Shown: piece by piece, positions 14,446-22,041 of the stretch
Layout: each line of letters starts with the position of its first letter
How positions within the stretch are numbered: the stretch's first letter is position 1
Assembly (NCBI GenBank): GCA_946479255.1
Contig: CAMLFK010000039.1
Location: 1 to 25,009, forward strand
Source: an uncultured Oxalobacteraceae bacterium
GTDB taxonomy: Bacteria > Pseudomonadota > Gammaproteobacteria > Burkholderiales > Burkholderiaceae
Direction of reading: 5' to 3'
Length of the DNA: 25,009 nt
Made by a program: the position numbers and the translations under genes
Notes under the pieces: generated by a model
What the model was told of the DNA's origin: nothing
What the model saw: only the letters and a program-made list of their open reading frames with translations
Database searches by the model: none

Positions 14446-15483
14446 ATGACCTCCCCGTCCAGCACCATCCCTGCCCACGCCGTCGATGCCGCCAGCGCGC
14501 ATCTGCGCGACGTGCTCGCCATCGCCATCGAATACGGTCCCACGCATCGGGCGCTGGTGGTGTTCGACACCCGCACCGACCTGGCGTGCGCGCTGACGGA
14601 GGGCTATCGCCGCAACCTGCCGGAAGCCGAATTCATCGACTTCGACAGCGTGAGCCCGGATGAGGTGCTGGCGGCGTTCAAGAAAATGCAGCCGTCGGAC
14701 CTGGTGGTGCTGGTCCAGTCGACCAACTTCCGGCTCGAATCCTTCCGCATCCGCGTCGAGCTGTTCAAGCTGGGCCTGAAGGTCATCGAGCATGTGCACC
14801 TGTCGCGCATGCCGGGTGCCCAGGGTGAGCATTACATCGAATCGCTGGCTTACGATCCGCAGTACTTCCGCGGCGTGGGCAAGGCGCTCAAGGCCTTGAT
14901 CGACAGTGCGTCGATGGCAACGGTGTACAGCGGCGACGATACGAAGCTGGTGTTTGCGTCGCCGTTTGAGTCGGCCAAGCTCAATGTCGGCGACTACAGC
15001 GACATGAACAACGTGGGTGGCCAGTTCCCGATCGGCGAAGTGTTCACCGAGGCGCGCGACCTGGAGGCAGTCAATGGGCGGGTGCGGATCCATGTGTTCG
15101 GCGACACCTCCTACCTGGTCAACCGGCCGGAGACACCGATCACGCTGGTCGTCGAGCGCGGCCGCGTCACCGGCGCCATCGATGCGACGCCGGAGTTCGA
15201 AAGGCTGCTGGAAATCATCCGCGCCGACGAAGGCGAAGTATGGCTGCGTGAACTGGGCTTCGGCATGAACCGCGCCTTCACGCGCGAGCGCCGCGTCAAC
15301 GACATCGGCACCTACGAGCGCATGTGCGGCATTCACCTGTCGCTGGGCGCCAAGCATGGCGTGTATCCCAAGCCCGGCTTCAAGCGCAAGGATGCGCGCT
15401 ACCACGTGGACGTGTTCGCGGTGACCGAGGCGGTGTACCTGGACGAACAGCTGGTCTACCGCGACGGCGCCTGGCAGGTGTAA
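14446..15483 (+). CDS. M29-family (AmpS-like) aminopeptidase relative
   Basis: The product is 345 residues. The C-terminal half keeps the order of the M29 metallopeptidase motifs: GEVFTEA (E198), ELGFGMN (E269), GIHLSLG (H297) and the final H-x-D (YHVDVF, H320 and D322), the residues that bind two metals in this family. It is shorter than typical AmpS/AmpT enzymes (around 410 residues), and the N-terminal domain is divergent. It may be an active dinuclear aminopeptidase or a specialised relative. The start is ATG 14446; a TTG two codons earlier is less likely. The gene faces the DUF1080 gene divergently and ends four bases from the convergent SulP gene, with no terminator between them. Confidence 0.72.
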   Translation: MTSPSSTIPAHAVDAASAHLRDVLAIAIEYGPTHRALVVFDTRTDLACALTEGYRRNLPEAEFIDFDSVSPDEVLAAFKKMQPSDLVVLVQSTNFRLESFRIRVELFKLGLKVIEHVHLSRMPGAQGEHYIESLAYDPQYFRGVGKALKALIDSASMATVYSGDDTKLVFASPFESAKLNVGDYSDMNNVGGQFPIGEVFTEARDLEAVNGRVRIHVFGDTSYLVNRPETPITLVVERGRVTGAIDATPEFERLLEIIRADEGEVWLRELGFGMNRAFTRERRVNDIGTYERMCGIHLSLGAKHGVYPKPGFKRKDARYHVDVFAVTEAVYLDEQLVYRDGAWQV

Positions 15484-15487
15484 GGAC

Positions 15488-16996
15488 TCAGCCCAGCTTG
15501 TTGTCGGCGATGTGGTAATGCGGATCGTCGAACTCGTTGGTTTCGACCATGTCCTTGGCGCGATCGAGCAGTTCCAGGCAGTCCGGGCTCAGGTGGCGCA
15601 GGTGCAGCGTCTTGCCGAGCTGCTGGTAGCGCAGCGCCAGCGCATCGATCGCCTCAATGGCTGAATGGTCGACCACACGGGCGCCGCGGAACTCGACGAC
15701 CACGTGCTGCGGGTCGTCCTTGGGCGTGAACAGCGCCGCGAAGTTGGCGGTGGAGGCGAAGAACAGCGAACCTTCAAGCGCATAGACCTTCCAGCCATTG
15801 TCGTCGGTACCGACGCTGACCCGGATCTGCTTGGCGTGCTGCCAGGCGAATACCAGCGCCGCGAATATCACGCCAGCCAGGACGGCGATGGCCAGGTCGG
15901 TCAGTACGGTGATGACGGTAACGCCGATGACGACCACGGCATCGTGGCGCGGGATCTTGCGCAAGGTCTGCAGGCTGCCCCAGGCGAAGGTCTTCTGGCA
16001 CACGACGAACATCAGCCCGACCAATGCGGCGAGCGGAATCATCTCGATCCACGTTGATAGTGCCAGGACGTAGGCCAGCAACGCGCTTGCCGCGACGATG
16101 CCTGAGAGACGTTGGCGGGCGCCATTGTTAATGTTGATCATGCTCTGGCCGATCATGGCGCAGCCGCCCATGGAGGCGAAGAAGCCGCTGACGACATTGG
16201 CCAGGCCCTGCGCCATCGATTCGCGGTTTGGCTTGCCGCGGGTGTCGGTCATGTCGTCGATCAGGTTCAGGGTCAGCAGGGTTTCGATCAGGCCGATCGC
16301 GGCCAGGATCAGGGCGTACGGGAAGATGATGTAGAGCGTGTCCATGGTCAGCGGCACCTGCGGCAGGTGGAACTGCGGCAGGCCACCGGCAATCGATCCC
16401 ATGTCGCCCACCGTTTTGCTGTCGATGCCGAGCGCGGCGACCAGCCCGGCCACGACCAGGATGGCGGCCAGCGACGAGGGGACCGCGCTGGTCAGCTTGG
16501 GCAGCAGGTAGATGATGGCCATGGTGAGCGCGGTCAGGCCGAGCATGATATACAAGGCCTGGCCGCTCATCCACTGCCCGCCGGCTTCCTTGAAGTGGCC
16601 GAACTGCGCGACGAAGATGACGATGGCCAGGCCATTGACGAAGCCCAGCATGACCGGGTGCGGCACCATGCGGATGAATTTCCCCAGCCTGAAGGCGGCG
16701 AACAGCAGCTGCAGCAATCCCATCAACACCACGGTGGCGAACAGGTACTCCGGTCCATGCCGCACCACCAGGCTGGCCATGACCACGGCCAGCGCGCCGG
16801 CCGCGCCGGAAATCATGCCGGGCCGCCCGCCCAGCACTGAGGTGATGAAGCAGACAATGCAGGCGGCGTACAGGCCGGTCAGCGGGCTGACATGGGCGAC
16901 CAGCGCGAAGGCAATCGCTTCGGGCACGAGCGCAAGGGACACGGTGAGGCCACTTAAGACGTCGGTCTTGATCTGATGGGATTTGCTTGGGACCAC
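15488..16996 (-). CDS. SulP-family anion transporter with STAS domain
   Basis: The product is 502 residues. It shows the SulP pattern: an N-terminal DVLSGLTVSLALVPEAIAFALVA segment, GLYAACIVCFITSVLGGRPGMISGAAGA, about eleven to twelve hydrophobic helices, the conserved SMAQGLANVVSGFFASMGGCAMIGQS, and a C-terminal cytoplasmic STAS domain (about 400-490, VVVEFRGARVVDHSAIEAIDAL). The start is GTG 16996, supported by AGGAAG about seven bases upstream. Family members carry sulfate, bicarbonate or other anions by proton or sodium coupling; the ion here cannot be told from sequence alone. It shares a 102-base divergent gap with the PhyH gene. Confidence 0.92.
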   Translation of the reverse strand: MVPSKSHQIKTDVLSGLTVSLALVPEAIAFALVAHVSPLTGLYAACIVCFITSVLGGRPGMISGAAGALAVVMASLVVRHGPEYLFATVVLMGLLQLLFAAFRLGKFIRMVPHPVMLGFVNGLAIVIFVAQFGHFKEAGGQWMSGQALYIMLGLTALTMAIIYLLPKLTSAVPSSLAAILVVAGLVAALGIDSKTVGDMGSIAGGLPQFHLPQVPLTMDTLYIIFPYALILAAIGLIETLLTLNLIDDMTDTRGKPNRESMAQGLANVVSGFFASMGGCAMIGQSMININNGARQRLSGIVAASALLAYVLALSTWIEMIPLAALVGLMFVVCQKTFAWGSLQTLRKIPRHDAVVVIGVTVITVLTDLAIAVLAGVIFAALVFAWQHAKQIRVSVGTDDNGWKVYALEGSLFFASTANFAALFTPKDDPQHVVVEFRGARVVDHSAIEAIDALALRYQQLGKTLHLRHLSPDCLELLDRAKDMVETNEFDDPHYHIADNKLG

Positions 16997-17098
16997 GGGG
17001 GACTTCCTGAACAGGCAATGGGAAACGGTCGCGATTATCCCATAAGGCCGGATGCAATCTGTGCCAGAATTGGCGGCTTCGATACCGGAGCAGCTCCG

Positions 17099-17947
17099 AT
17101 GCTAACTTCAGACCAGCAGGCCCAGTACCAGCGCGATGGCTACCTTGTCCTTCCCGGCTTCAAGCGGCCAGGAGAAATCGCCGCATTGCGCGCGCGCGCG
17201 GCGCAGATCGTCGACGCTTTCGATCCGGGCCAGGAGCGCTCGGTGTTCAGCACGCGCGACCAGGCCAAGGTCGACGATGCCTACTTCCTCGCCTCCAGCA
17301 ACACCATCCGCTGCTTCTTTGAAGAAGAGGCCTTCGGCGAAGATGGCCAGCTCAAACAGGCCAAGGCCCTGTCGATCAACAAGATCGGCCACGCGCTGCA
17401 CGACCTCGATCCGGTGTTCGACGCCTTTTCGCACGGCCCCGAACTGGCGGCGGTGGCGCATGGCCTCGGCCTGGCGCAGCCGCTGGTGTGGCAGTCGATG
17501 TATATCTTCAAGCAGCCGGGCATCGGGGGCGAGGTGCGCTGGCACCAGGATGCGACCTTCTTCGATACCGATCCGGTCAGCGTGACGACCTTCTGGTTCG
17601 CGCTGGAGGATGCAACCATCGAGAACGGCTGCCTGTGGGTGCAACCGGGCGGTCACCGCGGCCCGATGCGCGAGCGCTTTTTACGGACCGGCGACACGAT
17701 CAGGATGGAAACACTGAGCGACATGCCGTGGCCGGACGATTCGGTGGCGGTGCCGCTGGAGGCGAAAGCGGGCGACCTGGTGTGCTTCCACGGCCTGCTG
17801 CCGCACTACAGCGCGCCCAACCGCTCGCCAGTGTCGCGCCATGCGTACACCTTGCATGTGACAGACGCTCGTACGAACTATTCGCCCTTCAACTGGATCC
17901 AGCGTACCAGCGAGCTGCCGGTGCGTGGCTTTACAGGACGGGAGTAA
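17099..17947 (+). CDS. Phytanoyl-CoA dioxygenase (PhyH) family Fe(II)/2OG oxygenase
   Basis: The product is 282 residues. The iron triad is visible as H149-x-D151 (WHQDATFF) and H236 (LLPHYSAPNRS), with R247 available for 2-oxoglutarate. FWFALEDATIENGCLWVQPGGHRG is the classic PhyH core. The start is ATG 17099, with GGAG eight bases upstream; a longer open frame to 16976 has no ribosome binding site and no family similarity. Bacterial members hydroxylate diverse small molecules and this one's substrate is unknown. Its 3' end overlaps the convergent HD-GYP gene by 17 bases. Confidence 0.9.
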   Translation: MLTSDQQAQYQRDGYLVLPGFKRPGEIAALRARAAQIVDAFDPGQERSVFSTRDQAKVDDAYFLASSNTIRCFFEEEAFGEDGQLKQAKALSINKIGHALHDLDPVFDAFSHGPELAAVAHGLGLAQPLVWQSMYIFKQPGIGGEVRWHQDATFFDTDPVSVTTFWFALEDATIENGCLWVQPGGHRGPMRERFLRTGDTIRMETLSDMPWPDDSVAVPLEAKAGDLVCFHGLLPHYSAPNRSPVSRHAYTLHVTDARTNYSPFNWIQRTSELPVRGFTGRE

Positions 17948-19031
17948 CGCCAAACTGCGCGGCGATGTCGCGCAGCTTTTCGTCGATCTTGAGCATGGCA
18001 TCGACCACGTCCGGGTCGAAATGCTCGCCGCTGCCCTGGCGGATCAGTTCGACCGCCGTCTCGTGGGTAAACGCCGGGCGGTAGGAGCGCGGCGTGATCA
18101 GCGCGTCGTACACGTCGGCCACGGCCATCAGCCGGGCCGACAGCGGAATGGCGGTATTGGACAGGCCCAGCGGATAGCCGGAGCCATCCCACTTCTCGTG
18201 GTGCGAGTAGGCGATTTCGCTGGCGTAGCGGGTGAACTGGTTGGCGCCGCCGAGGGTCTTTTCGACCTCCAGGATGGCGTCGCGCCCATACACCGTGTGG
18301 TTCTTCATGGTCTCGAATTCGTCCTGGGTCAGGCGGCCGGGTTTGACCAGGATCGCGTCCGGCACCGCCACCTTGCCGATGTCGTGCAGCGGCGCGGCCT
18401 TGTACAGCCAGTTGATGTTCTCGTCGCTCAGTTCGGCCGAATAGGCGGCGTGAAAACGCAGTTCGCGGGCCAGCGCCGCTACGTAGTGCTGGGTGCGGCG
18501 CAGATGGTTGCCGACGTCCTTGTCGCGCGATTCGCCCAGCGAGGCCATCGCCATGACGGTGGCGTCCTGCATATGGGCGACCGCGCGGGTGCGCTCGGCC
18601 ACCACGTGCTCGAAGTGGCTGTGATGGTCCTTGAGCAGCACGCGCGCGCGCTTGAGCTGGAGCTGGGTATCGACGCGCGCCTGCAGGATCTCGCAAGCGA
18701 CCGGTTTGCCGACGATGTCGGCCGCGCCTTCGCGCAGGGCGCGGCGCTGGTCCTCGCGGGCATCTTCGCCAACCAGGAAGATCACGGGTATGTCGAGCGT
18801 CAGGAAATTGGCGCGCAGTTCAGCGAGCAGCGCGAAACCGCTGGTGCCGCCCAGCTGGGCGTCGACCAGGATCAGGTCCGGGCGTGGCGACTGCGCGACG
18901 ATACGCAGCGCGTCCGCCACGGTGCGCGCCAGTTTGACGTGGTGGCGATCCTGCAGCAGAGCGTCCATGCGCACCAGATTGTCGGCCGACTCGTCGACGA
19001 TCAAAATGCTTGCCTTGGCATCAATATCCAT
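17931..19031 (-). CDS. Receiver-HD-GYP protein (predicted c-di-GMP phosphodiesterase)
   Basis: The product is 366 residues: a receiver domain (about 8-125), a short coiled coil and an HD-GYP domain (about 150-355) with HDIGK (H216, D217), the KPGRLT.DEFE.MK.H block and HHEKWDGSGYP (277-287). These catalytic motifs are intact, so hydrolysis of cyclic di-GMP is expected. In the receiver the phospho-acceptor D57 and K109 are present, but the switch Thr/Ser is V87 (PVIFLVG instead of LTA). The ATG at 19031 has GAAGG six to seven bases upstream; the open frame continues far upstream without coding character. It could oppose the cyclase encoded at 712-2784, but that pairing is inference. Confidence 0.9.
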   Translation of the reverse strand: MDIDAKASILIVDESADNLVRMDALLQDRHHVKLARTVADALRIVAQSPRPDLILVDAQLGGTSGFALLAELRANFLTLDIPVIFLVGEDAREDQRRALREGAADIVGKPVACEILQARVDTQLQLKRARVLLKDHHSHFEHVVAERTRAVAHMQDATVMAMASLGESRDKDVGNHLRRTQHYVAALARELRFHAAYSAELSDENINWLYKAAPLHDIGKVAVPDAILVKPGRLTQDEFETMKNHTVYGRDAILEVEKTLGGANQFTRYASEIAYSHHEKWDGSGYPLGLSNTAIPLSARLMAVADVYDALITPRSYRPAFTHETAVELIRQGSGEHFDPDVVDAMLKIDEKLRDIAAQFGVTPVL

Positions 19032-19065
19032 TCGGCAACCTTCAAGTAAGTTCTTGACGGCAACA

Positions 19066-19094
19066 ATAATACCGCGAGCGTGGTGCCCGGCTAA
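19066..19094 (-). promoter_or_regulatory. Putative promoter of the HD-GYP gene
   Basis: On the minus strand TTAGCC (19089-19094), 17 bases, TATTAT (19066-19071), about 35 bases before the start codon. The -10 is good; the -35 is weak. Confidence 0.4.
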
Positions 19095-19187
19095 GCCTTT
19101 TTTCGAACGACTTGTCTTCGATGCGACAATAGTCAAGGTCCGGGACCTTATCAATAAACCAATTGCGCCGATGCAAAGGACACAGGA

Positions 19188-19306
19188 GTGCCAGAAACCG
19201 ACCATATTCTGATTGTCGACGACGATGCCGCCATCCGCGACTGGTCGCCGCGTATCTCGAAAAACAGGGGCTGCGCTGTACCGCCGTGACCGATGGCCGC
19301 GCGATG
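19188..19306 (+). pseudogene. Frameshifted N-terminal remnant of a response regulator
   Basis: From GTG 19188 the frame reads PETDHILIVDDDAAIRD, the start of an OmpR-type receiver. A one-base loss after 19241 shifts the frame, after which LVAAYLEKQGLRCTAVTDGRAM continues the same receiver. Homology stops near 19306 and nothing further of the gene is present. This is a truncated, frameshifted relic. The rest of the 378-base gap between 19031 and 19410 holds the HD-GYP promoter and two hairpins. Confidence 0.75.
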
Positions 19307-19355
19307 TTCTCGAGGATGACGATGGGTTTGTTTTTCTCGGCCATGTAAGTGAATG

Positions 19356-19389
19356 GCGGCCACGGGCCGCCCTCGCACGGCCACGAGGG
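19356..19389. other. Tandem hairpins before the dioxygenase gene
   Basis: GCGGCC/GGCCGC (19356-19361, 19365-19370) and CCCTCG/CGAGGG (19370-19375, 19384-19389). The second arm includes GAGGG, the only purine-rich stretch upstream of ATG 19410, although it is 20 bases away. They may affect translation or terminate transcription from the left; nothing more can be said. Confidence 0.35.
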
Positions 19390-19409
19390 AAAAATGCTAC
19401 GCTATCGTG

Positions 19410-20162
19410 ATGACAACATATGCTCCGCCCTTCACCCACTTTTCGCAGATCGCCGATGCCGTGCGCAGCAACGGCTTCGCACTGGTCGCGCCCGACGATG
19501 TGTGCCGGCTGTCCGGCTGCAGCCTCGATGAACTCAATGCACTCGCGCCCGGCTGGGAGCGGCTGGCACTCGACAATTACCTGAAGGATGGGGGCCGCTA
19601 TCGCTACCGGCGGCATTCCTGTTTCATCCAGCAGGATGGGAAACTGGTCCAGACGCCACACCGCGCGCACTGGCAGCCGGTCGAGTACAACGCGTTGCAC
19701 GGCGGCATGCACCGCCTCTTCGAACCGGTCGAGCCGGCCACCGTGATGCAGCCGGCCTGGAACAAGCTCTTACGTTCGCTTGGCGACTTGCTGTCGCAGA
19801 CGCGCGCCGATATGCCTGAATCCAAGCCGTGGTACGTGGAGGCGCACCAGTTCCGCATCGATACGGCCGAGGGCATCGGGCGGCCGACGCCGGAAGGCGC
19901 GCACCGCGACGGCGTCGATTTCGTGGCGGTGTTGCTGGTTAACAGGGTCGACGTCAAGGGCGGCGAGACGCGCGTGTTCGAAGCGGCCGGACCCGCTGGA
20001 CAGCGCTTCACGATGACGGCGCCGTGGACCATGTTGCTGCTCGACGACGCGCGCGTGATCCATGAATCGACCCCGATTCAGCCGGACGGCGCCAATGGCC
20101 ATCGGGACACGCTGGTGCTGACCTGGCGCGCCGGCGCCTTCCAGGGCGAAGGCCTGGCCTGA
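19410..20162 (+). CDS. 2OG-Fe dioxygenase (isoleucine/amino-acid hydroxylase-like family)
   Basis: The product is 250 residues. It fits the Pfam 2OG-Fe dioxygenase family that includes free-amino-acid hydroxylases such as isoleucine-4-hydroxylase: EAHQFRI, PTPEGAHRDGVDFVAVLLVNR (H165-x-D167), KGGETRVF, LLDDARVIHESTPI (H218) and RDTLVLTWR (2OG-binding Arg). The metal triad is complete. ATG 19410 is chosen because family similarity begins there; a start at 19353 adds low-complexity Arg/Thr residues. The likely substrate is an amino acid, by family knowledge only. It is not closely related to the PhyH enzyme at 17099. Confidence 0.87.
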   Translation: MTTYAPPFTHFSQIADAVRSNGFALVAPDDVCRLSGCSLDELNALAPGWERLALDNYLKDGGRYRYRRHSCFIQQDGKLVQTPHRAHWQPVEYNALHGGMHRLFEPVEPATVMQPAWNKLLRSLGDLLSQTRADMPESKPWYVEAHQFRIDTAEGIGRPTPEGAHRDGVDFVAVLLVNRVDVKGGETRVFEAAGPAGQRFTMTAPWTMLLLDDARVIHESTPIQPDGANGHRDTLVLTWRAGAFQGEGLA

Positions 20163-20188
20163 GGCTTTGACTGCCGGATGCTGCGGAT

Positions 20189-20216
20189 TTGCAACCGTGC
20201 ACTCTTAAAATATTAG
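20189..20216 (+). promoter_or_regulatory. Putative promoter of the hybrid kinase gene
   Basis: TTGCAA (20189-20194), 16 bases, TATTAG (20211-20216). The leader would be about 100 bases and would contain the inverted repeat at 20224-20250. Confidence 0.5.
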
Positions 20217-20223
20217 CCCTTCT

Positions 20224-20250
20224 GGCATGACAATCCGATATAGTCATGCC
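20224..20250. repeat. Perfect 8-bp inverted repeat in the kinase leader
   Basis: GGCATGAC (20224-20231) and GTCATGCC (20243-20250) with an 11-base AT-rich spacer, just after the predicted transcription start. It could be an operator for a dimeric repressor or an RNA hairpin. Confidence 0.55.
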
Positions 20251-20321
20251 GATCACGGCCGTTGTGCCGCGTCGCCGCTGCTGAGCGGCAGAAGGAGCTC
20301 GTCATAGAACAAAGCCAGGAG

Positions 20322-21674
20322 ATGCGTGTGGATGCCACGTACGATATACAGCCCGCGGATTTCGAAATTCTGATTGTCGAAGACAGTCCCACCCAGGCCG
20401 AGCGCCTGCGCCGCCTGATCCAGTCAAAGTCCTACCGCGTGCGCGTGGCCGCCAATGGCCAGCTGGCGCTGGCATTGATCCGCGAATTCCGCCCGGACCT
20501 GGTCCTGTCGGACATCATCATGCCGGAGATGAACGGCTACGAATTGTGCCGGGCCATCAAGGCCGATCCCGAGCTGGCCGCCATCCCGGTCATCCTGGTC
20601 ACCGCGCTCAACGACGCCAAGGACATCATCCGCGGTATCGAATGCGGTGCCGACAACTTCATCCGCAAGCCCTATTCGGAAGACTATCTGCTCAGCCGGA
20701 TCAGCCACATGCTGGTCAACCAGAAGCTGCGCGCCGACGATAATCCGGAAGGCATCGCCTTGTACCTGGGCGAGCAGAAACACTTCATCAATGCCGACCG
20801 CCAGCAAATCCTCGACCTGCTGATCTCGACTTACGAGCAGGCGGTGCAGGTCAACAGCGAACTGCAGGCGCGCGAACGGCAGGTCATCGAGCTGAACATG
20901 CGCTTGGCGCACCATGCTGCCGAGCTGGAAACGATCAACGGCGAAATCGCACGCAAGAACGAAGAGCTGGCCGAGGCCAGCCGCATGAAGTCGGCCTTCA
21001 TCGCCAATATGTCGCACGAACTGCGCACGCCGCTCAACGCGATCATCGGTTTTACGGGCGCGCTGCTGATGAAGTTGCCCGGGCCGCTGACGCCGGACCA
21101 GGACAAGCAGCTGACCACCATCCGCTCCAGCGCGCGCCACCTGCTCTCGCTGATCAACGACATCCTGGATGTGGCCAAGATCGAGGCCGGCAAGGTGACC
21201 CTGGCGCTGGAGCGGGTGAACTGCCAGGATTTACTCAACCAGACCACCGACAGCTTGCGCACGCTGGCTGTGCAAAAAGGGCTGGCGCTGGTGATGGACT
21301 TGCCGCAGGAACCGGTGGTAATCGACTCGGACCGGCGCGCGCTGACGCAAATCATCATCAACCTGGTCAATAACGCCATCAAGTTCACCGATCAGGGCAG
21401 CGTCAAGGTGTCGCTGGCGCAGCGCATCGACGAGGGCGTGCTGCTCACCGAGTTCAGCGTCATCGACAGTGGCGCCGGCATCCGCCCGGAAGACCAGTCC
21501 AAGCTGTTCCAGGCATTCTCCCAGCTCGATTCGACCTCGACCCGGCATGCGGAGGGCGCCGGATTGGGCCTGTACCTGTGCCAGAACCTGGCCGCCCTGC
21601 TGGGCGGGCGCCTTTACTTCAGCAGTGAAGTCGGCAGTGGCAGCAAATTCACCTTGTCCCTGCCTGAAAAATAA
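20322..21674 (+). CDS. Soluble receiver-histidine kinase fusion
   Basis: The product is 450 residues with no membrane segment. The N-terminal receiver (about 15-130) has acidic E20/D21, phospho-acceptor D64 (SDIIMPEMNG), T94 and K116, so it is complete. A coiled coil (about 165-225) leads to HisKA with the phospho-acceptor H232 in SHELRTPLN, then an HATPase with N-box NLVNNAIKF, G1 DSGAGI and G2 GAGLGL. With the receiver at the N-terminus it probably takes its signal from another kinase, not from a ligand. ATG 20322 directly touches AGGAG; GTG 20328, two codons on, has better spacing (six bases) and may be the true start. No partner regulator is adjacent. Confidence 0.9.
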   Translation: MRVDATYDIQPADFEILIVEDSPTQAERLRRLIQSKSYRVRVAANGQLALALIREFRPDLVLSDIIMPEMNGYELCRAIKADPELAAIPVILVTALNDAKDIIRGIECGADNFIRKPYSEDYLLSRISHMLVNQKLRADDNPEGIALYLGEQKHFINADRQQILDLLISTYEQAVQVNSELQARERQVIELNMRLAHHAAELETINGEIARKNEELAEASRMKSAFIANMSHELRTPLNAIIGFTGALLMKLPGPLTPDQDKQLTTIRSSARHLLSLINDILDVAKIEAGKVTLALERVNCQDLLNQTTDSLRTLAVQKGLALVMDLPQEPVVIDSDRRALTQIIINLVNNAIKFTDQGSVKVSLAQRIDEGVLLTEFSVIDSGAGIRPEDQSKLFQAFSQLDSTSTRHAEGAGLGLYLCQNLAALLGGRLYFSSEVGSGSKFTLSLPEK

Positions 21675-21732
21675 GCACCGGCTGCGATAGCCAAGCATTG
21701 CCGAAAGCACACGTCTAGTTAAACAACAGATA

Positions 21733-21774
21733 ATGCATGCATATATCCGGTTTTCGGATATGCCATGCATATAT
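21733..21774. repeat. Nested dyad with flanking direct repeats
   Basis: ATATCCG (21743-21749) and CGGATAT (21755-21761) form a hairpin around a GTTTT loop, and ATGCATATAT occurs on both sides (21737-21746 and 21765-21774). It lies in the AT-rich 367-base gap after the kinase gene. No gene is supported in that gap; an 88-codon open frame at 21737-22003 has no ribosome binding site or coding character. Confidence 0.5.
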
Positions 21775-21796
21775 GTATGCTGCGTTATCATTCAGG

Positions 21797-21830
21797 AAAA
21801 AAAAACGCCCGCGACCTATCGGTGCGGGCG
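21797..21830 (-). terminator. Strong intrinsic terminator on the minus strand
   Basis: On the minus strand CGCCCGC (21824-21830) pairs with GCGGGCG (21806-21812) around an 11-base loop and is followed by nine T residues. No annotated minus-strand gene lies upstream of it, so it would end a short unannotated transcript from the 21840-22041 region, or be a relic. Confidence 0.75.
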
Positions 21831-21990
21831 GCAATCCAATCTTCGGAGAAGAATTGGAGGAGACAGTTCCTAATATACCGGCATTTATGTTGCACCGCAA
21901 TAGAGTAAAACTACTATATTTACCGCGTAGTGAAAATAATATAAGCCCTGCGGCTACAGATCCCGACAGTTCAATTTCGCCTTACTTCAA

Positions 21991-22020
21991 TCAAACGATT
22001 TAGTTATATCAATCGTTTGA
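21991..22020. promoter_or_regulatory. Putative TetR operator (perfect 10-bp inverted repeat)
   Basis: TCAAACGATT (21991-22000) and AATCGTTTGA (22011-22020) flank a 10-base AT spacer, 21 bases before the start of the TetR gene. Length and position fit a site bound by a TetR-family dimer to repress its own operon. A weak promoter (TTACTT 21982, TATATC 22005, 17-base spacing) would overlap it. Confidence 0.75.
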
Positions 22021-22041
22021 CACTTGTGATTTAATTACGAA

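Noticed and set aside
14257..15405. A 382-codon minus-strand open frame
   Set aside because: It is antisense to the M29-like gene, whose metal-ligand motifs are in order.
17925..19049. A 374-codon plus-strand open frame
   Set aside because: It is antisense to the receiver-HD-GYP gene, which has intact catalytic motifs.
19151..19384. Minus-strand frame beginning MAEKNKPIVILENIA
   Set aside because: It is short, unsupported by any motif, and runs antisense through the response-regulator relic.
19032..19712. An N-terminal extension of the HD-GYP protein of over 200 residues
   Set aside because: The extension has no domain character, crosses the response-regulator relic and part of the dioxygenase gene in antisense, and a good ribosome binding site precedes ATG 19031.
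21737..22003. An 88-codon plus-strand open frame in the gap before the TetR gene
   Set aside because: It has no ribosome binding site, runs through dyads and the minus-strand terminator, and has no compositional sign of coding.
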